In this document: in pieces, positions 34,960 to 43,713 of the stretch
Numbering within the stretch: position 1 is the stretch's first letter
Layout of the letters: every line of letters starts with the position of its first letter
From: Rhizomicrobium electricum
GTDB lineage: Bacteria > Pseudomonadota > Alphaproteobacteria > Micropepsales > Micropepsaceae
NCBI RefSeq assembly: GCF_011762045.1
Contig: NZ_JAASQS010000006.1
Coordinates: 186,001-250,000 of the forward strand
DNA: 64,000 bases
Direction of reading: 5' to 3'
The notes under the pieces: model-generated
The model's input: the letters and a program-made list of their open reading frames with translations, nothing else
Told to the model about the DNA's origin: nothing
The model's database searches: none
Position numbers and translations under genes: made by a program

Positions 34960-36266
34960 AGCTTCTTCAACGCCGCCGTATGGGCGCGGATCACCGCCAG
35001 CGTGGACGCATCGCTGTCGAACACCGAATTGCGCCCTTGCGGTTCCTGCGGCGGGTCGCCGACATAGGCGGTGTCGCCCGGCTTCATCATGGCGTCGGGA
35101 TGCAAGGCGCGGCCTTCGCCGCCCCAGGCCCAGAAATTGGTGCCGGCAAACGGGCCGTTCCTCTTGGCGTCGGCTTCCACGGCGTCGAACACCATGCGGT
35201 AGAAACGGTCGCGATGGGTGGTCGGCGCGCTCGGCGCGTTGAGCCCGCCTTCGCGCGGAAAGCCGAATTCCTCCAGCACCAGTGGTTTGTTCAGCGAGCG
35301 CGCCAGCGCGATGTGGGTGTCGATATAGGCGCGGCACTTGGCAAGGCCGGATTCGAAGGTGGTGTCGAGCTTGTCCGCATCGATCCAGCTCCAATTGAGC
35401 GGCCACATATGGACGGTGACGTAGTCGATCGCTTTCGGCGCGCTCGCTTTGGTCACGCACTCGGCCGACTCCAGACACCCCATGACGCCTTCGTTGCCGG
35501 TAGAGACGAGGTGGTTGGGATCGAGCCGCTTGATCAGACCGGCCGAGCGGGCGATCCAGGCGTAGAAGGCTTCCCATGGCGCCTTGGAGGGTGTGCCGCC
35601 GGGCCGCGGCTCGTTGGCGAGCTGCCAGGCCATGATGGCGGGATCGTCCTTGTAGGGCTTGCCGGTGACCGTATTGGTGCGGCCGACGATCCGGGTCACA
35701 TAGGCTTCGTAAAGGGCCACGGCTTTGGGGCTGGCATAGAACTGGGCCGAGAAATCGGCGAATTCCGGCCAGGGATGGGCGGGATCGCCCAAATCGATAT
35801 AGCGCCCGCCATTGGACCAGTACTGGTAGGTCACCATGCCGCCGGACCATTCCCAGAAATTGTTGAGGAACAGCACCGCCTTCTGGCCGCGCTTGGCCAT
35901 CTCGGCGAGGGTGAAATCGAGACCTTTGAGCAGCGCTTCGCTGTCGGGGGCGCCGCGTTTCTGGATCGCGGGGGACAGCGAGTTCTTGAGCGGCGAGGTC
36001 TCGCCCGACGCCAGCACCCGGATATTGTCGATCCCGAGCCGATGAAGGGCGTCGAGTTCGCGCTTCAGGCGGTCGCGGTGGCCGAGCGGGCCGGGCGAGC
36101 CGAGATACGGCCCGTACCAGAGATTGGTGCCGGCATAGCGATAGGGCTTGCCTTGGCTGAAAAACCGCATGCCCTCCGCGGTGACGAAGGCGCCCGGCTT
36201 CAGGCCTGCCGCTTGGGCGCCCACCGCCAGTCCCGCCCCAATCATGACGCTCCGCCGGGTCAGCAT
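34956..36266 (-). CDS. Glycoside hydrolase family 5, beta-mannanase-like
   Basis: A 436-residue exported enzyme with a Tat/Sec-type leader (LTRRSVMIGAGLAVGAQAAG). The (beta/alpha)8 barrel carries the GH5 pattern: YRYAGTNLWYGPYLGSPG at the N-terminus, the acid/base Glu in MAWQLANEPRPG, HMWPLNWSW, and the nucleophile Glu in KPLVLEEFGFPREGG. These resemble mannan endo-1,4-beta-mannosidases (GH5_7-like) more than cellulases. A perfect AAGGAGG site precedes ATG 36266. It extends the plant-polysaccharide theme (hemicellulose) but is not in the same operon as the other enzymes. Confidence 0.88.
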   Translation of the reverse strand: MLTRRSVMIGAGLAVGAQAAGLKPGAFVTAEGMRFFSQGKPYRYAGTNLWYGPYLGSPGPLGHRDRLKRELDALHRLGIDNIRVLASGETSPLKNSLSPAIQKRGAPDSEALLKGLDFTLAEMAKRGQKAVLFLNNFWEWSGGMVTYQYWSNGGRYIDLGDPAHPWPEFADFSAQFYASPKAVALYEAYVTRIVGRTNTVTGKPYKDDPAIMAWQLANEPRPGGTPSKAPWEAFYAWIARSAGLIKRLDPNHLVSTGNEGVMGCLESAECVTKASAPKAIDYVTVHMWPLNWSWIDADKLDTTFESGLAKCRAYIDTHIALARSLNKPLVLEEFGFPREGGLNAPSAPTTHRDRFYRMVFDAVEADAKRNGPFAGTNFWAWGGEGRALHPDAMMKPGDTAYVGDPPQEPQGRNSVFDSDASTLAVIRAHTAALKKL

Positions 36267-36448
36267 GGCCGCCTCCTTGACAGGTTTTCCGGAAAATCCC
36301 TATCAGACCAAGGCGTTTTGCCGAAGTCCGCAGGACGCCGCGGCGGCGTGGCCCTTGTCGGACGCGAGGTCAAGGTGGATAGTTGATAGCCAAAGCATCG
36401 ATTTTTCGGTTTTGATGCAACTAATAGCAATGTGAGCAGGGTGAAGCG

Positions 36449-36703
36449 ATGATCAGTGCAGGGCAGCTTCGGGCAGCGCGGGCTTTGCTGGGTATCGACC
36501 AGCGCCAGCTTGCCGAGATCGCCGGACTGTCGGTCCCGACCATCCAACGCATGGAATCTAGCGACGGCGTCATCCGGGGCAATGTCGATTCACTGATGAA
36601 GCTGATAGGTGCACTGGAATCGTCCGGCATCGAACTGATCGCCGACGGTGCCGCTTCGCCCGAGGGCGGCCGCGGTATACGGTTAAAAAAGAAACTCGCC
36701 TAG
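36449..36703 (+). CDS. Small XRE-type helix-turn-helix protein
   Basis: An 84-residue DNA-binding protein with the Cro/CI fold: SAGQLRAARALLGIDQRQLAEIAGLSVPTIQRME (helices 1-3). The C-terminal tail GIELIADGAASPEGGRGIRLKKK is typical of small stand-alone alphaproteobacterial XRE regulators. ATG 36449 has AGGGTGA upstream. Divergent from the GH5 gene and 78 bases before the rRNA methyltransferase gene. Targets unknown. Confidence 0.85.
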   Translation: MISAGQLRAARALLGIDQRQLAEIAGLSVPTIQRMESSDGVIRGNVDSLMKLIGALESSGIELIADGAASPEGGRGIRLKKKLA

Positions 36704-36781
36704 ACCGGACGCGCGACCGGAAAAAGGTGAGCGGTTTTCCGACACCTTGCGCGATCGAAAGATAGAGTCAGGAACAAAACA

Positions 36782-37945
36782 ATGACGGCACGCCCTCTCT
36801 TGCGGGTGAAACCCCGCGAAGGCAAACGCGCTCGCGCCGGCGCGCCCTGGCTATTCTCCAACGAAATCGAGATGCAGAAGACGCTCGCGCCCGGCACGAT
36901 CGTCAATGTCTCCTTCGACGACGGCCGTCCGCTCGGCACCGGCTTCTTCAATCCGAAAAGCCTGATCGCCGTGCGTCTCGTCGATCCCGCCCTCGATGTC
37001 GTGCTCGACGAAGATTTTTTTGCCGCCAAATTCGCCCGCGCCCTCGCGTTGCGCGACGCGCTTTATGCCTCGCCGTTTTACCGCCTCGTCCACGCCGAAG
37101 GCGATCTGCTGCCGGGCCTGGTGATCGATCGCTTCGGCGATACCGTGACGTTGCAGATCACCACCGCGGGCATGGAAGCCTTGAAGGACACGCTGATCGC
37201 GGCCTTGAAGCGCGTGCTCGATCCGGCCCGCATCATCATCCGCGCCGATGCGCCCGCCCGCAGCCTGGAAGGGCTCGACAGTTATGTCGATGCCGCCGGT
37301 TCGGGGCGCATTTCGGTGCTCGAAAACGGCGTCATCTATTTTGCCGATGCCGGCGCCGGCCAGAAGACCGGCTGGTATTACGACCAGCGCGACAACCGCG
37401 CCTTCATGGCGGCTCTGTCGAAGCGCAAGAGCGTGCTCGACGCCTATTCCTATGTCGGCGGATTCGGGCTTGCGGCGGCCAAGGCCGGGGCCAAGACGGT
37501 GGTGGGACTGGAAAGCTCGGCCGGTGCGGTCGCCTATGCCGAAGAAGCCGCGAACACCGGCCATCTCGCAGCCAAGTTCCTCAAGACGGATGTGTTCGAG
37601 GAGCTGGAGCGGCTCGGTGCCGCCAAGCAGACGTTCGATGTGGTGAATGCCGATCCGCCGCCGTTCGTCAAAGCCAGGAAAGACCTCGAAACCGGCGCCA
37701 AGGCCTATCGCAAGCTCGCCAAGTTGGCGGCCGCAGTGACGGCACCGGAAGGCATCCTCTTCATCGCGTCGTGCTCGCACAATATCGCGATGGACCGGTT
37801 CGCTCTCGAATGTGCCGCGGGGATTGCGCGGGCGGGCCGTAAGGCGCGCCTCATCCGCATGGCCGGCGCCGGTCCGGATCATCCGATCCACCCGATGCTG
37901 CCCGAAAGCGCCTATCTGAAGGCGCTGGTGTACGCGCTGGATTGA
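36782..37945 (+). CDS. Class I SAM-dependent rRNA (cytosine) methyltransferase, RlmI-like
   Basis: A 387-residue protein with an N-terminal PUA domain (LLRVKPREGKRARAGAPWLF...GFFNPKSLIAVRLVD), a middle linker domain and a C-terminal Rossmann methyltransferase. Family motifs: GQKTGWYYDQRDNR, VLDAYSYVGGFGLAAAKAGA (SAM binding), NADPPPFVK, and IASCSHNI with the conserved Cys. E. coli RlmI methylates C1962 of 23S rRNA; the same target is likely but not proven. Length and domain order fit. Confidence 0.88.
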   Translation: MTARPLLRVKPREGKRARAGAPWLFSNEIEMQKTLAPGTIVNVSFDDGRPLGTGFFNPKSLIAVRLVDPALDVVLDEDFFAAKFARALALRDALYASPFYRLVHAEGDLLPGLVIDRFGDTVTLQITTAGMEALKDTLIAALKRVLDPARIIIRADAPARSLEGLDSYVDAAGSGRISVLENGVIYFADAGAGQKTGWYYDQRDNRAFMAALSKRKSVLDAYSYVGGFGLAAAKAGAKTVVGLESSAGAVAYAEEAANTGHLAAKFLKTDVFEELERLGAAKQTFDVVNADPPPFVKARKDLETGAKAYRKLAKLAAAVTAPEGILFIASCSHNIAMDRFALECAAGIARAGRKARLIRMAGAGPDHPIHPMLPESAYLKALVYALD

Positions 37946-37961
37946 ACCGCGGCGGGAGACG

Positions 37962-39914
37962 CTAGATCGTCACCTGCGCGCCAAGCTCGATCACCCGGTT
38001 GGGCGGCAGGCGATAGAACCGCGCCGGCGACAGTGCGTTGGCGGCAAGCTGCATGTAGATCCAGCGCCGCCACGATTCCATCTGCGAATGCTCCGCCGGC
38101 ACCAGCGTTTCGCGGCCGATGAAGAAAGTCGTGGTTTCGGGATCGATGGCGAGGCCGAACTTGCGCGCTTCGCTGAGCGCCTTGGGCACGTCGGGCGTTT
38201 CGAAGAAGCCGTGATGGATGTGGACGCTGTAGAAGCCCTTGCCGAGTTTCTCCACTTCGAGCCGCTTTTCGGGCGCCACCAGCGGAGTATCGTCGACCAT
38301 CACCTGGGTGATCAGGATGCGTTCGTGCAGCACCTTGTTGTGCTTGAGATTGTGCAACAGGGCGCTGGGGCAGACATCGGCTCTGGCCGACAGGAACACC
38401 GCGGTTCCAGCCACCCGCACCGGCGTCTTCTCGGCGCGTTCGACCAGAAGATTGAGCGGCATGGATTCGTTGCGGATGCGGTCGAGCTGGACCCGCCGGC
38501 CGAGCCGCCAAGTGCCCATGATGGCGTAGACGCAGGTGGCGATAAACAGCGGCAGCCAGCCGCCTTCGACGATCTTGAGCGCGTTGGAGCCGAGGAAGGC
38601 AAGGTCGACGAAGCCGAGCAGACCGAACAGCGGCACCGCCGTCCAGATGCTCCATTTCCACTGCCGCACCGCGACGAGGCCGACCAGCATGGTGGAGATG
38701 AACATCTCGCCGGTCACCGCGATGCCGTAGGCGGCGCCGAGCGCATTCGAGTTCTTGAAGATGAGGACGATCAGCACCACGCCGACGCAAAGCACGGCGT
38801 TCATCCGCGGCACGAAGATCTGGCCGTAATCGGTCGCCGAGGTATGGCGGATTTCCATGCGCGGCAGCATGCCGAGCTGAATCGCCTGCCGGGCGATCGA
38901 AAAGACGCCGGAAATCACCGCCTGCGAGGCAATCGAGGCGGCGATGGTTGCCAAGATCACCAGCGGGTAATGCGCCCAGTCCGGCGCCATGGAATAGAAC
39001 GGGTTCGTCAGCGCATTGGGTTCGCGCAGCAGCGCGGCGCCCTGGCCGAAATAATTGAGGAACAACGCCGGCAGCACGAAGAACAGCCAGGCGGCGCGGA
39101 TCGGGCCTTTGCCGAAATGGCCCATGTCGGCATAGAGCGTCTCGCAGCCGGTCACCGCCAGCACCACCGAACCGAGGGTGACGAACGCGGTCCACGGCTC
39201 GTCGACGAACAGCATCAGTCCGTAATGCGGCGACAGCGCCCACAGAATCTCGGGCGTCTTGACGATGGAACCGGTGCCCAGCGCGGCGAGCACCAGGAAC
39301 CACACCACCATCACCGGCCCGAACAGCCTGCCGACCTGGGCGGTACCGCGTGACTGGAAGGCGAACAGTCCGATCAGGATGACCAGCGAAAAAGGCACGA
39401 CGAGCGGCTCGAAATGGCGGCTGGTCGCAGCCAGCCCTTCCACCGCCGACAGCACGGTGATGGCCGGCGTCAGCATGCCGTCGCCGAAGAACAGCGACAG
39501 ACCGAGAATGGCGCCGGTGCCGATCAGGAGTTTGACGCGTCGGTCGAGGCCTTGGACGCGATGGGCCAGCGACGCCAGGGCCAGTTCGCCGCCTTCGCCG
39601 TCGTTGTCGGCCCGCATGATGAGCGTGACGTATTTCAGCGTCACCACCAGGATCAGCGACCAGAAGATCAGGGAGACCACGCCGTAGATGGCATGGTTGA
39701 GGGCGGTGTTCTGCTGCGCCGCCAGCGCCGACTGATGCAACGCATAGAGCGGGCTGGTGCCGATGTCGCCGAACACGATGCCGAGCGCGGCGAGCGTCAA
39801 GAACGCCTTGCGCTTGAAGCCCACTTGCGCCGGCGCGTGATGGCCGCCCAGCGAAGAGGCTGCCTCCAGCGGATCGTCGGATTCTTGAGGGGAAGGATGA
39901 TCGGTGTCGGTCAC
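37962..39914 (-). CDS. kup: Low-affinity K+ uptake transporter Kup
   Basis: A 650-residue inner-membrane potassium/proton symporter. Family blocks are clear: LGIVFGDIGTSPLYALHQ, SLIFWSLILVVTLKYV, RADNDGEGGELAL, FGDGMLTPAITVLSAVEGL, and CETLYADMGHFGKGPI, with about 12 membrane helices followed by a cytoplasmic tail (from about 450). Convergent with the rRNA methyltransferase gene. The start codon at 39914 is GTG without a clear ribosome site, so the N-terminal 20-25 residues are uncertain. Confidence 0.96.
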   Translation of the reverse strand: MTDTDHPSPQESDDPLEAASSLGGHHAPAQVGFKRKAFLTLAALGIVFGDIGTSPLYALHQSALAAQQNTALNHAIYGVVSLIFWSLILVVTLKYVTLIMRADNDGEGGELALASLAHRVQGLDRRVKLLIGTGAILGLSLFFGDGMLTPAITVLSAVEGLAATSRHFEPLVVPFSLVILIGLFAFQSRGTAQVGRLFGPVMVVWFLVLAALGTGSIVKTPEILWALSPHYGLMLFVDEPWTAFVTLGSVVLAVTGCETLYADMGHFGKGPIRAAWLFFVLPALFLNYFGQGAALLREPNALTNPFYSMAPDWAHYPLVILATIAASIASQAVISGVFSIARQAIQLGMLPRMEIRHTSATDYGQIFVPRMNAVLCVGVVLIVLIFKNSNALGAAYGIAVTGEMFISTMLVGLVAVRQWKWSIWTAVPLFGLLGFVDLAFLGSNALKIVEGGWLPLFIATCVYAIMGTWRLGRRVQLDRIRNESMPLNLLVERAEKTPVRVAGTAVFLSARADVCPSALLHNLKHNKVLHERILITQVMVDDTPLVAPEKRLEVEKLGKGFYSVHIHHGFFETPDVPKALSEARKFGLAIDPETTTFFIGRETLVPAEHSQMESWRRWIYMQLAANALSPARFYRLPPNRVIELGAQVTI

Positions 39915-40113
39915 AGCCGTGTCAGGAGAAAGAGCCAGTCTTGCCCAACGTGCGGGGCCGGTTTTCGCCTCGCGAGGGCGCGGACCATAGTCTCACTTTT
40001 GGCCGGGTCAATGCGCAGAAGGCCGGATGGCCCCAAAAAATATAAAAAAAATTAACCCGTTGATCACGCTAAGGTTATTGGGATGTTGCCAGCGCCTTTC
40101 GGTCGCAGGGACG

Positions 40114-40722
40114 TTACGGGGTCCCGGCCCCTTCTTCGTCGTCCTCGGCAATCAGCGCACTGATCGGATCGCGCCGCCCCGGATACTGCGCCACCATCGG
40201 ATTGCCATCGCCCTGATCGGGGCCGGGACCGATGAAGCCTTGTACCGGATAGATGCGGGTACCCCAGGCGCCGGTCCTGAAATTGAAGACCTTGACCGCG
40301 CTCCAGTCGTTGGCGGCGCTGACGTCGCGGACCGGATCGTCGGTATAGATCGCGCCGTCGTCGAGCCAATTGGCGTGATCGACCTTGATGGTGCGGCCGT
40401 CGATGATCTGGCGCACCACCGCGACATGGCCGCGGTTCGGCCCGGCGTAATTGAACAGCACCATGACGGAACCTTCGGTGGGCTCGCTGGCGCGGGCGAA
40501 GCGGCCGGCGGCCTTGTCCCACCAGGTGTAGGCGTCGCCGTAAAGGCTGACATTGGAGTGGTCGCGCGCGTAAGGCACGCATTGCAGCGGGATTTCCCGG
40601 TGCGCGGTGGCAGGGGCCCCGCCATCGTCGTCGAGATCAGAATAACCCGGACCGCTGGCGCATCCCGCCAGTCCGATACACAAGGCGGCCGCCGCCGCGA
40701 GCCGAACGAATGACCCCACCAT
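40114..40722 (-). CDS. CHAP-domain lipoprotein (putative peptidoglycan amidase)
   Basis: A 202-residue protein with a lipobox (CIGLAGC) after the signal peptide. The CHAP (NlpC/P60-like) domain shows the catalytic Cys in IPLQCVPYARD, His in NRGHVAVVRQI and the following Asn in DHANWLDDGAI. Such enzymes cleave peptide or amide bonds of peptidoglycan. Lipidation places it at the cell envelope. ATG 40722 is chosen; a GTG directly upstream (40725) is equally in frame. Transcribed toward kup with a 199-bp gap that contains an unusually AT-rich run (40029-40053). Confidence 0.85.
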   Translation of the reverse strand: MVGSFVRLAAAAALCIGLAGCASGPGYSDLDDDGGAPATAHREIPLQCVPYARDHSNVSLYGDAYTWWDKAAGRFARASEPTEGSVMVLFNYAGPNRGHVAVVRQIIDGRTIKVDHANWLDDGAIYTDDPVRDVSAANDWSAVKVFNFRTGAWGTRIYPVQGFIGPGPDQGDGNPMVAQYPGRRDPISALIAEDDEEGAGTP

Positions 40723-40915
40723 CACCGATCTTCGCCTTTGGGCTGCGTGAGCAGCGACCGTGAAGACGATCCTAGCGTGTGCGCTTCAAAGCGAGGTTAG
40801 ATCATTCGTTCGAATTTTAGGAATTTTTTTCGCGCCGGTGCTGGCAATTGTCACGGGGATTTACATAAAGCAAGGACCGTCTCGATAAGCCATTGGAACT
40901 CCTCGATCCGCATCA

Positions 40916-40930
40916 TGGCATACGGGTTGC
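40916..40930 (+). promoter_or_regulatory. Sigma-54-like -24/-12 promoter
   Basis: TGGCAT-ACGGG-TTGC matches the sigma-54 consensus TGGCAY-N5-TTGC with correct GG and GC spacing. The predicted start would be near 40941, leaving a 20-base leader with an AGGAGG site (40951-40956) before ATG 40961. PEP-CTERM genes are known to be sigma-54-controlled in some bacteria through PrsK/PrsR, which makes the match more believable. Confidence 0.65.
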
Positions 40931-40960
40931 GTGGCACGCCTGTCATTAACAGGAGGAACC

Positions 40961-42022
40961 ATGCAGCGTCTGTATTTATCGGTTTGCTTCGCGGCGATCG
41001 CCGTAACGGCAAGCGCATCGGCTTCGCCGCTCGACGCGGCATCGCTGATGGCGAACTACAATCTGATTACCAGCGGCAACGCGACGACCAACGGCGACAT
41101 CGAAGGCGCGATGATCGTGGGCGGCAACTTTACCGGCGCCGCCGGCACCGCCAATCTCTTCAACAACGCGGCGCGCCTGCCGGCCAACAAGACCAGCTAT
41201 ATCTACGGCGCCAATTCCAGCCAGATCAACGTCGACAATGCGGGCAGCCTCTATATCGGCGGCTCCAACAGCGGCAACATCAATCTCAACGGACCCGGCA
41301 ATCTACAGATCGGCGGCGCCAACAGCGCGAACATCAACGGCAGCGTCGGCGGAACGGTGGCGATTGCGGGAGCCAACGGCGGCACGGTCAACAACGCGAC
41401 CTATCTTCCCGGCAATGCCAGCACCATCGTGGCGCCCTACGTCAAAGCCGACGTGATCGCCGCCCTGACCGGCTATTCCGCCACGCTGGCGGGGCTTTCT
41501 TCCAACGGATCGATCATCACCGGCGCCAATTCGCTGACCTTCTCCCATGCCGGCAGCGGTCAGGCGGTGTTCGCCATCGCCGCGGCGGATCTCGTCGCCG
41601 ACCTGACGAACGCCAATATTTCCTTCCTCCTGGGCGATCCGTCCGCTTCGGTGGTGATCAATGTCGATCTGCAGGGCGCCAATCTGGCACTGCCGTCGAG
41701 CGCGCATTTCGCGAGCGGCACGGCGCTCGAAAACGTCCTGTTCAATTTCTACAACGGCACCGGCACCGTGATTGATTTCGGCACCATGTGGAAGACCTCG
41801 GTCCTCGCCATGGGTTCGGAGGTCACCAACCACACGCCGATCGAAGGCTCGGTCGCGGCGGCCTCGTTCACCGGCCACGGCGAGTTGCACAACTTCCCGC
41901 CGACGCCGCCCGGCAACCAGAATCCGCCGCCCGAGACGGTTCCGGAGCCTGGAACGCTGGCGCTGATGATGGCGGCGATGCTCGGCCTGTTGGGCCTGCG
42001 GCGCAAACGGAAGCTGGCCTGA
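40961..42022 (+). CDS. PEP-CTERM choice-of-anchor A family surface protein
   Basis: A 353-residue protein with a signal peptide (MQRLYLSVCFAAIAVTASASA), a choice-of-anchor A domain (YNLITSGNATTNGDIEGAMI, VGGNFTGAAG) with Asn/Gly-rich short beta repeats (IGGSNSGNINLNGPGNLQIG), and a C-terminal sorting tag: VPEPGTLALMM, a hydrophobic helix, then RRKRK. The tag is recognised by an exosortase, which must be encoded elsewhere. The protein is probably exported to the cell surface or the exopolysaccharide matrix. ATG 40961 has a perfect AGGAGG; an ATG at 40931 lies inside the predicted promoter. Confidence 0.88.
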   Translation: MQRLYLSVCFAAIAVTASASASPLDAASLMANYNLITSGNATTNGDIEGAMIVGGNFTGAAGTANLFNNAARLPANKTSYIYGANSSQINVDNAGSLYIGGSNSGNINLNGPGNLQIGGANSANINGSVGGTVAIAGANGGTVNNATYLPGNASTIVAPYVKADVIAALTGYSATLAGLSSNGSIITGANSLTFSHAGSGQAVFAIAAADLVADLTNANISFLLGDPSASVVINVDLQGANLALPSSAHFASGTALENVLFNFYNGTGTVIDFGTMWKTSVLAMGSEVTNHTPIEGSVAAASFTGHGELHNFPPTPPGNQNPPPETVPEPGTLALMMAAMLGLLGLRRKRKLA

Positions 42023-42025
42023 AGA

Positions 42026-43483
42026 CTAGTCGGTGGGGCTGATCCGGCGCACGTTGCGGGGGGCAGGCAGCGTAGCGCCGGAGAAACCCATAGCCCCGAT
42101 CGAAATGAGCCCGGTCACTGCGAAGACGAAGAACGGTGCACTCCAGGCGCTTTCCGCAAACGCAAACACCGGCAGGAACAATCCGGCCACGAGTTCCGGA
42201 CCGCCGCGCCAGCCGCCGGCATAGCGCTCGCCCGCGCGCAGGGTGCGGGTGAAGTTGTTGCGGTTGGGATTGGCGAAGAAGGCGTTCCAGGTGGCTTTGG
42301 CGTTGGACAGGACGAGGCCCGACGGGAACACCAGCGACAGCAGCAGCGAACGGTGCAGGCCGATCATGCGGTCGCGGCCGAGGAACTTCTGGCCCAGCCA
42401 GACATAGGCGAGCGACGCGCTCAGCCCGAAGAAGGTGATGAACAGGCCGAGGCTGCCGACGGTCTGCAGATAGACGGCCCCGATATACATCAGCGTCAGG
42501 CTGATCACGGCGGAGAAGAAGGCCAGGGTGTAGAAGCCGAACTGGCACATCTGCAGGGTCATTGCCGCCTTGACGCCGAGCGGCAGATTGCTCGCCCACA
42601 CGGTCGGAAGCAGCTTCTTGGCGCATTGGGCATGGCCCTTGGTCCAGCGCTGCTGCTGGGCCCGCCACGCGGCGGCGGTTTCGGGCAATTCACCGGGAGC
42701 GACGACGTCGCCGACGAAGGCGCCGCGCCAGCCTTTGAGGGCGCAACGCACCGACAGATCGAGGTCTTCGGTGAGGGTGTCGCCGGTCCAGCCGCCGGCA
42801 TTCTCGATCGCCTCGCGCCGCCACACGCCTGCGGTGCCGTTGAACGACATCGGCAGACCGGCGCGGAAACGGGCTTCCTGTTCCACCGCGAAATGGGCGT
42901 CGAGCAGGCAGCCTTGGGTGCGCGTCAGCCAGTTGGCGTCGCGATTGGCATGGCCCCAGCGCGCCTGCACGAAGCAGAGCTTGTGGTCAGCGACCAGCGC
43001 CGGAACGGTTTTGCGCAGGAAATCGGGGGCCGGTTCGAAATCGGCATCGAACACGGCGACGAACGGGGCATCGGAATGGGCAAGGCCGAAAGCGAGATTG
43101 CCCGCCTTGAAGCCGGTGCGGTCGGCCCGCTTCATCACCTGGACATCGACGCCCGGACGGACGGCAGCAAGAATTTCGCGCCTGAGAGCGTCATGGGTTT
43201 CGGCATCGCCGTCGTCGAGCACCTGGATGTGCAGCTTGTCCTTGGGCCAGTCGAATTCGGACGCGGCGGTGGCGACACGCACGGCCAGGGTGCCTTCGTT
43301 GCGCACCGGGCATTGCACCAGCACATGCGGCAGGGCTTCGTCGGGCAGATTGGGGCGCCGCAGCTCTTGCGCCGGTTTGAACAGCCGGAAGAAGCCGAGC
43401 ATCACCAGTTGTGCCGAGAGCAAGCCAAGCAGCACCAATACGACGGCCAGGGCGTACTGGAGAATCAGCGACAGGTCTGACAT
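42026..43483 (-). CDS. Family 2 membrane glycosyltransferase (cellulose-synthase-like)
   Basis: A 485-residue inner-membrane glycosyltransferase. An N-terminal membrane helix is followed by a GT-A domain: PVRNEG, DDGDAETHDAL, a FVAVFDADFEPAPDFL with the metal-binding DxD, the acceptor TEDLDLSVR (catalytic Asp) and QQQRWTKGHAQ, the QxxRW motif of processive enzymes. Four or more C-terminal membrane helices follow. Likely polymerises or extends a beta-linked glycan or glycolipid; product unknown. ATG 43483 gives the family length; the frame upstream (to 43636) is not family-like. Convergent with the PEP-CTERM gene with a 3-base gap. Confidence 0.85.
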   Translation of the reverse strand: MSDLSLILQYALAVVLVLLGLLSAQLVMLGFFRLFKPAQELRRPNLPDEALPHVLVQCPVRNEGTLAVRVATAASEFDWPKDKLHIQVLDDGDAETHDALRREILAAVRPGVDVQVMKRADRTGFKAGNLAFGLAHSDAPFVAVFDADFEPAPDFLRKTVPALVADHKLCFVQARWGHANRDANWLTRTQGCLLDAHFAVEQEARFRAGLPMSFNGTAGVWRREAIENAGGWTGDTLTEDLDLSVRCALKGWRGAFVGDVVAPGELPETAAAWRAQQQRWTKGHAQCAKKLLPTVWASNLPLGVKAAMTLQMCQFGFYTLAFFSAVISLTLMYIGAVYLQTVGSLGLFITFFGLSASLAYVWLGQKFLGRDRMIGLHRSLLLSLVFPSGLVLSNAKATWNAFFANPNRNNFTRTLRAGERYAGGWRGGPELVAGLFLPVFAFAESAWSAPFFVFAVTGLISIGAMGFSGATLPAPRNVRRISPTD

Positions 43484-43713
43484 GCGGACGTAACGTCCCC
43501 CATTACCGGTCTTAACCAAGCCGCTGGTCGCGCGGCACGCGCTATTAAGGCGTCGAGAATTTGTTACGCGTGGCCACAAATCGCAAGAGGCACAGCGTCT
43601 CTCCGCCGCCCTTGTAACCATGAAAACGATTCGCAAGAAGCCTGATTTGCGCCCGCGCTATGGTTTCCCGCGTCTTGCGTTCTGCGGCAAACCGCGCACC
43701 CCGGCAACAATTA

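Noticed and set aside
40029..40053. AT-rich run between CHAP and kup as an origin or terminator
   Set aside because: Only a 4-bp stem precedes the T-run on the minus strand and no iterons or DnaA boxes are visible.
40931..40946. TGGCACGCCTGTCATT as the sigma-54 promoter of the PEP-CTERM gene
   Set aside because: It has a good -24 half but no GC at -12; the overlapping upstream match at 40916-40930 fits fully.
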